Shown piece by piece: positions 57,575 through 64,000 of a DNA stretch of 64,000 nucleotides (within the stretch, counting starts at the first letter, position 1; every line of letters starts with the position of its first letter). The stretch covers positions 1 through 64,000 of the forward strand of contig NZ_NCSM01000009.1 of NCBI RefSeq assembly GCF_002224125.1, given 5' to 3'. Below the pieces are notes generated by a model. It saw only the letters and a list, made by a program, of their open reading frames with translations. It ran no database searches and was not told the DNA's origin. Position numbers and translations under genes: made by a program. This DNA comes from Streptomyces sp. NBS 14/10. GTDB taxonomy: Bacteria > Actinomycetota > Actinomycetes > Streptomycetales > Streptomycetaceae.

Positions 57575-57616
57575 CCGGGTGCCGGGTGCCGGGTGCCGGG
57601 TGCCGGGTGCCGGATG
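57575..57616. repeat. Six tandem copies of a 7-bp unit
   Basis: CCGGGTG is repeated six times in a row (the last copy reads CCGGATG), 144 bases upstream of the GH29 start on the minus strand. Such heptamers change copy number by slippage. Non-coding here. Confidence 0.85.
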
Positions 57617-57730
57617 TCACTCATGAAGTTCGGCCATGTAACCCGTCCGTGTCAACGGGTATGCAGGGATGAATGCTTCCGGCAGCAAGTCAGTTTGCCC
57701 GTCAAAAGAAGCAATAATGCGATTCGCTCG

Positions 57731-57755
57731 TCGCTAGACATGGTATGTCTAGCGA
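57731..57755. promoter_or_regulatory. Perfect 11-bp-arm palindrome, likely operator
   Basis: TCGCTAGACAT-ggt-ATGTCTAGCGA, 25 bases with no mismatch, lies 300 bases before the GH29 start (minus) and 440 bases before the GH51 relic (plus). The 3-base centre and long arms suit a dimeric regulator (GntR or TetR type). The rest of 57432-58190 has no recognisable gene. Confidence 0.65.
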
Positions 57756-58194
57756 GTCCACCCACCCGGACAACCTGGCCAGCCGGAGCACGGGCGAAAA
57801 CCGACAGCGCCGAGGCGATGATCTGGTGGTCGATGAGCATGGTCATGAGCCGTCGCCTGGTCCGCACTCTGATCACCGTGGCCGGGGAACGACGCGGCAA
57901 AGGGCCGGCGAGGTGAACGCCCGCGCGCCGGGCCGGGGACGGCTACTGCGGCGAAGGTGCGGCCAGGCATTGCGCATAGGTATACGTTTACCCAAGCTGA
58001 GGGAGCAGCCATACGGAGTCCTGATTGCGCCGCCCACCGCGATCGGAAGCCCACCGTGGAGTTCATCGGGACGTAGGGGTGGCTCTGCCTCGTCCACAGC
58101 TCCCGTCTCATACCCCCAGCCTCGGCTCCCGTGACATCACAAGGAAGCCGGCTCCTCCAGTCCACCACGCGGGAAGAGGCTCATACTCCCTCGC

Positions 58195-58612
58195 ACCGTC
58201 AAAGCCGTCGTCAACCTCGACCTGCCCGGCCCCGGCATCAGCCGCCACCTCGATGGTCACTTCGCCGAACACCTGGCCGCTGCAGCTACGGCGGCTGGGC
58301 AGTTGGGTGTTTCGCCGACGAGTACGGCAACGCCGAGGACAACAGCCACTTCGGCACTCACCAGTACATGCAGCTGTGCGAACTTATGGGCGTCGACCCG
58401 TATATCGACGGCGACATGGGCAGCGGCACCGTCAAGGAGATGAGCGACTGGGCCACGTACCCGACCCGGGACGGTGACAGTCCGATGGCGCGGCTGCGCC
58501 GGCAGAACGGCCGCGACCGGCCATGGCGGGTGCCATTCCAGGGTATCGGCAACGAGACGTGGGTCTGCGGCAGCAACGGCAGCGCGCTCCCCCATCGCCT
58601 CCAGCGCCCCGG
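58195..58612 (+). pseudogene. GH51 alpha-L-arabinofuranosidase relic with internal deletion
   Basis: [20 protein letters not shown] is the N-terminus of cytoplasmic GH51. After a deletion and frame change, [46 protein letters not shown] and [14 protein letters not shown] (acid/base Glu region) follow. The second half, with the nucleophile, is absent. Confidence 0.87.
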
Positions 58613-58619
58613 GCGACGT

Positions 58620-59174
58620 GTCCACCCGACTACCTGTGGAGCGCACCGGACAACGGATCGGGCCGTGCGCTGCTGCGGGTCGAGGTCACCCCGGTCGGCG
58701 ACTGGAACATGCCACTACCCCGCGTCGAACTGGACATCGTTCTGCCCGCGGCACCGACGACACTCACCTGGTACGGCGATGGCCCGGGCGAGGCGTATCC
58801 CGACACGTGCGCCGCCGCCCGGATCGGACGTTTCACCGCCCGCGTCGAGGAGCTTCAGACCCCCCTATCTCTTCCCGCAGGAGAACGGCAGCAGGACAGG
58901 TGTGCGGTGGGCCGAGCTGCACGGCGGACCGGCCGGCAGCAGTCTGCGGGTGAGCGGTCCGGAACCCTTCTCGCTCGCGGTGCGACCCTGGTCCGCCGCA
59001 GCACTGGACCTGGCCGGGCACACTGGGGACCTGCGTCCTGACGGGCACCTGTACCTGGCGCTCGACGCGGCACAGCACGGCATCGGCAGCGCTTCCCGCG
59101 GGCCCGGCGTACGGCCCGCCCATCGGCTCGCTGCAGGACCGATGTCCTTCGCCGTGGAGTTGCTCGCCGGTTGA
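58620..59174 (+). pseudogene. C-terminal relic of a GH2 beta-galactosidase
   Basis: [26 protein letters not shown] and [20 protein letters not shown] belong to the last domain of LacZ-type enzymes. At a run of six C (58860-58865) the frame changes and continues [20 protein letters not shown] to [20 protein letters not shown] and a stop at 59174. All catalytic parts are missing. It is fused directly to the GH51 relic. Confidence 0.85.
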
Positions 59175-59181
59175 CCGTGTC

Positions 59182-60351
59182 TCAGGTCGGCTCGACAGAT
59201 GGCGGTGCGACCGACTCCCGCGCCATGAGATGGGTTCCCAGCACGACGTAGTCGAGGTCCTGGCGCGCCGCGGGGTCCAGTTCCATGACGTGTCGGACGG
59301 CGGCCCGGCCGAGCTCCCGGTAGGGAACGTGCACGGTGGTCAGCCGGGGGGTCATGTCGATCGCCATCGGGATGTCGTCGTAGCCGACCACGGAGACGTC
59401 CTCGGGAACCTTCCTGCCCTGCTCACGCAGGACCTGCATGCATCCTGCCGCGGTCATGTCGGAGGCGGCGAAGACTGCGGTGAACGCGAGCCGGCGGGCG
59501 AGGACCTCCCGCATCGCGCGCACGCTTGCCGCGCGGCTGAAGTCGACGACCACCTGCAACGCCGGGTCGGGTTCGATGCCGAAGGAGGTCAGCGCCCGCA
59601 GGTACCCGGCGAACCGTGCCTCCGAGGTGGTGTATCCCTCTCCCTTGCCGACGAAGAGAATCCGCCGGTGGCCCTGCGAGAGCAGATGGGCGGTGGCCGC
59701 GTAGGCGCCCGCCTCGTTGTCGTAGTCGATGACGGTCACCGGCAGCGGCTCCCTGGGCGGTGGGCAGCCGCACAGCACCAGTCGGGAGCCGGCCGCGGCA
59801 AGGGACCGGGCGTAGGTCACCAGTCGGCCGTGCGACTCCTCGTCGTTGTCGGCCCCGCCGATGAGGATCACCGCCTCGGCACCCTGTGCACGCATGAGGT
59901 CGATGACCTTCGACTGGCGCTCCTGGCTGCCATTCGTGGTGCAGACGACGCACAGCCGGCCGTGGCGGGCGGCCTCCTCCTCGACTCCGGCCGCGGCCTC
60001 GGCGAAGGACGGCCCGGTGATGTCGTGCAGGACGAAGGCGATGGTGCGACTGGCACCCGCCTGCAGGGCCCGGGCCTGGGCGTTGACGACGTAGTCAAGC
60101 TGGCGGACCGCGCGCATCACCCGGTTCTTCGTGGTCACGGAGACCGGGTAGTTGCCGGCGAGGACACGTGAGACGGTGGCGTTCGACACGCCCGCCATCT
60201 GCGATACGTCGCTCAGGGTCGCGCGGCGCCGCGGCCCCTCCTTCGCCACGGGGAACGTTTTCTTCGCACCCTTTCCACCGCGGCTCGTCTTGCCGGACCG
60301 CTCGCGGTCACCGTCGCTGTTTGTCTTCGTCACACTCCGAAAGTACTGCAC
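59182..60351 (-). CDS. LacI-family transcriptional regulator
   Basis: 389 residues; the start is most likely GTG 60351 (GAGG 8 bases upstream), giving a long basic N-terminal tail before the helix-turn-helix (about 45-100: TLSDVSQMAGVSNATVSRVL). The periplasmic-binding-like effector domain follows (IAFVLHDITGPSFAEAAAGV; GYDDIPMAIDMTPRLTTVHV). Intact, and the only complete LacI protein in the window, so it may control sites such as 16620-16633. The gene diverges from the hydroxyacid dehydrogenase gene across 221 bases. Confidence 0.93.
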   Translation of the reverse strand: MQYFRSVTKTNSDGDRERSGKTSRGGKGAKKTFPVAKEGPRRRATLSDVSQMAGVSNATVSRVLAGNYPVSVTTKNRVMRAVRQLDYVVNAQARALQAGASRTIAFVLHDITGPSFAEAAAGVEEEAARHGRLCVVCTTNGSQERQSKVIDLMRAQGAEAVILIGGADNDEESHGRLVTYARSLAAAGSRLVLCGCPPPREPLPVTVIDYDNEAGAYAATAHLLSQGHRRILFVGKGEGYTTSEARFAGYLRALTSFGIEPDPALQVVVDFSRAASVRAMREVLARRLAFTAVFAASDMTAAGCMQVLREQGRKVPEDVSVVGYDDIPMAIDMTPRLTTVHVPYRELGRAAVRHVMELDPAARQDLDYVVLGTHLMARESVAPPSVEPT

Positions 60352-60555
60352 ACCAAGCGCCCTCGATCAGTGCGGCCGTAATCCGGCCGGGGACGGGGGG
60401 CCGCCCTGGGGGGGGCGGGGGCGGCCGGCGCTGGACGGCGAGTGACGGCTGTCCGAGGGAACCGGCGGCATGCTTGCCAGCTCGTTCCGGGTTCCGTAGT
60501 CTCGGGCCGTAGCAATCGCTTTCTATCTGACGTCTCCCTGGCATGTGATTTTCTG

Positions 60556-60572
60556 AGAGAAAACGTTAACTC
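60556..60572. promoter_or_regulatory. Possible LacI operator overlapping the dehydrogenase ribosome site
   Basis: AGAGAAAACGTTAACTC holds the central AACGTT typical of LacI operators with weak dyad symmetry. It directly precedes the ATG at 60573, in the gap shared with the divergent LacI gene. A weak call. Confidence 0.35.
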
Positions 60573-61625
60573 ATGACTCTGCAGCAACGCCGTCGAGCCA
60601 CCTCGGACATCCGCTGCACCCTCGCGATGTCACCCCCTGGCCTGGCCGACCATCTCTTTCCCGATGCCGTCCGGCGCCGCCTGGAAAGGGCCGTGAAGGT
60701 GTCCTCGCAGATCCTCACCGAGTTCACCTCCCCATCCTCGCGCGCCGAACTCGCCGACACCGACGTCCTGCTCACCGGGTGGGGGAGCCCCCCGCTGGAC
60801 GCCGACGCCCTCGCCTGCGCTCCTCGGCTCGCTGCGGTGGTCAGCGCCGCAGGCTCCGCCCTGCCGCCGCTGCATGCCGATCCGGTGCTCACCAGACGGC
60901 TGCGCTTCGCCAACGCCGGTGCCGCCAACGCTGTTCCGGTAGCCGAGTACAGCGTTGCCATGATCCTGCTGGCCGGAAAGCGGATCTTCGAATCCGCCAG
61001 GCTGTACCGCGCGCGCAGGGACTTTATCGACCGCGAGGCGGTCTTCCCCGACGCGGGCAACTACCGGCGGACGGTGGGGCTGATCGGTGCCTCACGCATC
61101 GGGCGGCTCGTCATCGAGCGCCTGCGGCGGAGCACCGACCTCAGGATCGTCGTGGCAGACCCGTACCTGTCCGTCGAGGAGGCCGCACTTCTCGGCGTAC
61201 ACCTGGTCGGCCTTCCCGAACTCATGCGGTCGGTCGACGTCGTATCGGTGCATGCTCCGCTGCTGCCCGAGACGAGAGGCATGATCACGGCCGAGCTGCT
61301 GGCGCTGCTGCCGGACGGTGCGACGGTCATCAACAGCGCCCGGGGGGCGGTGATCGACCAGGACGCGCTGCTCGCCGAACTCGCCGCAGGGCGCCTCAAC
61401 GCGATCCTCGATGTCACTCACCCCGAGGTACTGCCCGCCGACCACCCGCTCTACGACTTGGACAACGTCTTCCTCACTCCGCACATGGCCGGTTCCGTCG
61501 GCAACGAACTGCGCCGGATGGGAGAGCACGTGGTCGACGAGGTGATCAGGTTCGCACGCGGTGAGGACTTCGCGAACCCGGAGCACCCGCACTCCGCTGG
61601 CGCTCCGATACCGGCGGCCGAGTGA
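60573..61625 (+). CDS. D-isomer-specific 2-hydroxyacid dehydrogenase-like protein
   Basis: 350 residues. The two Rossmann-like domains of the phosphoglycerate/hydroxyacid dehydrogenase family are clear: TVGLIGASRIGRLVIERL (nucleotide binding, with A for the usual third G), VSVHAPLLPETRGMI, NSARGAVIDQDALL (Arg) and THPEVLPADHPL, where the usual catalytic Glu region is present. FLTPHMAGSVGNELRRMG gives the catalytic His. Such genes occur beside LacI regulators in streptomycete sugar loci; the physiological substrate is unknown. Intact. Confidence 0.88.
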   Translation: MTLQQRRRATSDIRCTLAMSPPGLADHLFPDAVRRRLERAVKVSSQILTEFTSPSSRAELADTDVLLTGWGSPPLDADALACAPRLAAVVSAAGSALPPLHADPVLTRRLRFANAGAANAVPVAEYSVAMILLAGKRIFESARLYRARRDFIDREAVFPDAGNYRRTVGLIGASRIGRLVIERLRRSTDLRIVVADPYLSVEEAALLGVHLVGLPELMRSVDVVSVHAPLLPETRGMITAELLALLPDGATVINSARGAVIDQDALLAELAAGRLNAILDVTHPEVLPADHPLYDLDNVFLTPHMAGSVGNELRRMGEHVVDEVIRFARGEDFANPEHPHSAGAPIPAAE

Positions 61626-61680
61626 CGCCGCCGACGACTGAAGAAAGGGCAGGCTGTGATCGAGAAATGAGGTAAACGGC

Positions 61681-62300
61681 GCCCTTTGACGGCGGGCAGC
61701 AGGCAGGTGCGGATCGGGAACGTCTCGTCGTTCGTGCTGGGCGGCGTGGCCTCGCTGCTGGGCGCCCGTACCCGGTGGCAGCACCGGGTCTCGCTGTTCC
61801 GTGCCGCGAACCCGTGGAGCGGGGAGTACCGCTGGGAGGGGACGCCGACCGGGGCGGGACTGGTGGACGTCGGGATGACCCGCTTCGGGCAGACCGGCTC
61901 CAAGACCGCCTCGCGCCGGCCGGCACCGGGTCGTGGCCGTCGTCCGAGTTGCTGCCCATGGCGTGGCTGGAGGGCCCGGCCGGCGTGCTCGCCTGGCAGA
62001 TCGACCACAACGGCTCCTGGCGCGCGGAGCCGGCCGACCGGTACGACAACCGGTACGTCCTGCTCGCCGGCCACCGACCGCGAGCACCAGTGGTCGCGGT
62101 CGCGGGCCCTGGGGGAGGCGTTCGGCTCGGTCACCGCCATGGTGGCCGTCACGGCCGACCGCGACACCGCACTGGCGGCGCTGCCCCGCACCGCCGCACG
62201 GTCCGGCGCCCGCATAGCGACAACGCGGAACTGCCGTTCGTCTTCAACGACTTCATGAACGGTCTGATGGGCGACCCGAGCGCTGGTGCGCTGCTACCCC
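61681..62300 (+). pseudogene. GH36 alpha-galactosidase relic (N-terminal domain)
   Basis: In successive frames: RIGNVSSFVLGG; RVSLFRAANPWSGEYRW, VDVGMTRFGQTGSKT; SWPSSELLPMAWLEGPAGVL, WQIDHNGSWRAE, DRYDNRYVLLAG; then PHSDNAELPFVFNDFMNGLM and a GDPS segment. These follow the N-terminal beta-supersandwich of streptomycete GH36 in order, broken by at least three frameshifts and deletions. The barrel with the catalytic Asp residues is gone. Confidence 0.83.
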
Positions 62301-62749
62301 CGGTCGCCGCCGGGTGAGCTATCTGGGCCGGGTGCAGGGGCTTTCCACCAGCGCCCAGCCCATCAGCGGCTTTGTCCGCGCCGAGAGCGAGCACCAGGTC
62401 TTCGGCACACATGTCGTCGTCCGGGACTCCATCCGGACCTCCGGCCGATGACCCGCCCGGCCGATGACCCGCCCGGCCTGCGCGAGGCGTGCGGAATCCT
62501 GTATCGATTCATAGTAAGCGATCTCTTCAGAAGCTTGCTTCGGGCCCCGTCTTCATGGATGCAGCCTTGGTCCAACGCGGGGCGGTCTGCCTCTTAACAG
62601 AGGATTTTCCTGCCTGACATCTTGCTTCGGGAGGCGACGAGCACCTAGCTTCCGTAGAGAGCGATTTCTGCGATGGTTTCCGCTCTGGCACGCACGGCCG
62701 GGCAGCCGATCGGGTCGTCATTCATGCCCGGACTCCTGGGAGGGTTTTC
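62301..62749. other. Intergenic with unassigned relic and probable promoter of the next gene
   Basis: 62312-62449 (plus) reads SYLGRVQGLSTSAQPISGFV and FGTHVVVRDS, C-terminal-looking coding sequence I cannot name, then a direct repeat CCGATGACCCGCCCGGCC (62444 and 62460 onward). From 62500 the DNA is AT-richer, with GAATC-N7-GATTC near 62494-62510, fitting the promoter and operator of the binding-protein gene. Confidence 0.4.
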
Positions 62750-64000
62750 ATGAACCGCAAGAAGGTCGTACTGGCCTCCGCCACCGCGATGGCGCTGTCC
62801 GCGACCCTGGTCGCCTGCGGCGGTGGCGGTACCGACTCCGGCGCAAAGGGCCCGGTCACCATCAAGTGGTGGACCTCGGAGGAGCCCAAGGCCACCGAGC
62901 CGATGGCCGCCAAGTTCAACGCGACCCACAAGGACATCAAGCTCCAGGTGGTCAAGCAGGCCGACGGCCCGGGAACGATGGCCAACCTCCGCAACGCCGT
63001 CGCCTCGGGCAAGGACGTCCCGTGTCTGGTCAAGAACGGCGCGGAGGTCCCGGGTCTGGTCGGTGAGGGACTGCTCGCCGACATCACCGAGTACCTGGAG
63101 CCTTACGTCAAGAAGGGGCTCTTCATCCCGGCAGCGGTTCCCGCCGTCCGGGCCGGGGGCAGGGACTACGCGATCCCGACCGGCTTCAACCCCTCGTTCA
63201 TGGTGATCAACCGGAAGGTCTACGACAAGTACGGCATCAAGCCCCCCAAGACCTGGGACGACGTCATCGCGGCCGGCAAGAAGTTCAAGAAGCACGGCAT
63301 CTACGTGATGAACCTGGCCGGCGAAGACCCGTCGACCCTGGTCAACCTGGTCCAGCAGGCCGGCGGCTCCTGGTACAAGCAGGACGGGGACAAGTGGAAG
63401 GTGGACTTCCTGTCCCCTGAGTCTCTCAAGTCCGCCAACATCGTCCAGCAGCTGGTGGACAACGGCATCGTCGCCAACCAGACGTACACCGACCGGCCGG
63501 CGCTCATCAGCTACTTCGACTCCGGCAAGATGGTCTCCCTGCCGACCCAGACCTGGCAGCTGGCCAACTACGAACTGAACTACAAGAAGACGCTTGGGGA
63601 CTGGGAGCCGATCGACTACCCGCAGTTCTCCGACGCGACATCGTTCACCACACAGGCGCACAACGCCAACAGCGGCATGCTCGTACCGAAGGGCTGCGCC
63701 CACCTGAAGGAGGCCACGGAGGCCGGTGTCTGGCTGAACACCTCCAAGGACGCGATCAACGCCTCGTACCGGAAGGACATCAAGCAGTACATCTGGCCCG
63801 GCGCGATCCCCGACCCGTCGCCGTGGGTGGACGCCGCCGTCCCGCCCAAGCTCTTCGGGCCGCACCGGTCCAAGGCGAAGCCCGTGATACTCAAGGCGGT
63901 CGCCAGTGCCAAGGACTCCTGGGTGGTCGGGCCGAACTACACTGGCGTGTTCGCCGAACTCCAGGACCAGTGGGCGAAGATCGTCACCAAGAAGATCACA
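62750..64000 (+). CDS. Sugar-binding lipoprotein of an ABC importer, runs off the right edge
   Basis: At least 417 residues; no stop in the window. The ATG at 62750 has GGGAGGG 6 bases upstream. The signal peptide carries the lipobox LVAC at about residue 23. The SBP family 1 fold shows TIKWWTSEEPKATEPMAAKF, AIPTGFNPSFMVINRKVYDK and FDSGKMVSLPTQTWQLANYE. Permease genes should follow beyond the edge. It is not closely related to the binding protein at 39322. The substrate may be an arabino- or galacto-oligosaccharide given the region, but this is inference. Confidence 0.92.
   Translation, partial: MNRKKVVLASATAMALSATLVACGGGGTDSGAKGPVTIKWWTSEEPKATEPMAAKFNATHKDIKLQVVKQADGPGTMANLRNAVASGKDVPCLVKNGAEVPGLVGEGLLADITEYLEPYVKKGLFIPAAVPAVRAGGRDYAIPTGFNPSFMVINRKVYDKYGIKPPKTWDDVIAAGKKFKKHGIYVMNLAGEDPSTLVNLVQQAGGSWYKQDGDKWKVDFLSPESLKSANIVQQLVDNGIVANQTYTDRPALISYFDSGKMVSLPTQTWQLANYELNYKKTLGDWEPIDYPQFSDATSFTTQAHNANSGMLVPKGCAHLKEATEAGVWLNTSKDAINASYRKDIKQYIWPGAIPDPSPWVDAAVPPKLFGPHRSKAKPVILKAVASAKDSWVVGPNYTGVFAELQDQWAKIVTKKIT

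Noticed and set aside
57575..57616. Tandem repeats as a CRISPR array
   Set aside because: Units are 7 bases with no spacers and no cas genes. No CRISPR array seen anywhere in the window.

Overview
The window looks like the chromosome of a Streptomyces-type actinobacterium. GC is very high, GTG and TTG starts are common, TGA stops dominate, and long antisense shadow ORFs are everywhere. Many secreted proteins carry twin-arginine or long Sec signals, and the sugar ABC importers have no ATPase gene beside them, as in streptomycetes that share MsiK. No database search was run; family names come from recognising motifs and conserved sequence.

Layout. 1-6.4 kb is ordinary: an exporter-type ABC transporter, a small membrane protein with an abnormal C-terminus, a NarL/DesR-type two-component system and a DUF418 membrane protein. 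At 6.5-7.3 kb a decayed IS5-family transposase, a tRNA-type terminator and the 3' part of a tRNA-Pro gene mark what looks like the edge of an integrated island. From 7.3 kb to at least 59 kb the window is almost entirely plant cell-wall glycan degradation. The intact secreted enzymes are GH54 (two), GH43 (four), GH62, GH127, a GH141-like beta-helix protein, GH27, GH59, GH29 (two), an SGNH esterase and a CE1 esterase. Nearly all carry CBM42 (AbfB) or CBM13/ricin lectin modules. The main targets are arabinan, arabinoxylan, arabinogalactan proteins, extensin-type arabinosides and fucosylated side chains.

A long minus-strand operon (40.7 to 29.6 kb) encodes a sugar-binding lipoprotein, two permeases, an unrecognised 670-residue cytosolic protein, a mutarotase, a lactonase, two dehydrogenases, a KDG-type aldolase and kinase, and an aldose dehydrogenase. 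This is an oxidative route for L-fucose or a similar sugar. A divergent GntR/FadR regulator faces it across an intergenic region holding a perfect palindrome. At 43.5-52.3 kb a plus-strand secreted-enzyme operon reads GH54-GH27-GH59-GH29-CE1.

The most striking property is decay. Between the intact genes lie fragments of at least fifteen others: IS5, LacI, AbfB tail, ricin-lectin tail, GH43, GH3, a solute-binding lipoprotein, GH95, GH27, GH127, amidohydrolase/alcohol dehydrogenase, STAS, GH10, GH97, GH51, GH2 and GH36. Several standing genes are damaged: GH31 and the kinase by frameshifts, the aldolase by a frameshift and N-terminal loss, and the CE1 esterase by an amber stop before its lectin module. 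The broken set includes every recognisable hydrolase of a normally cytoplasmic family, while most secreted enzymes are intact. The island therefore appears to be losing its capacity to finish oligosaccharide breakdown while keeping its extracellular attack.
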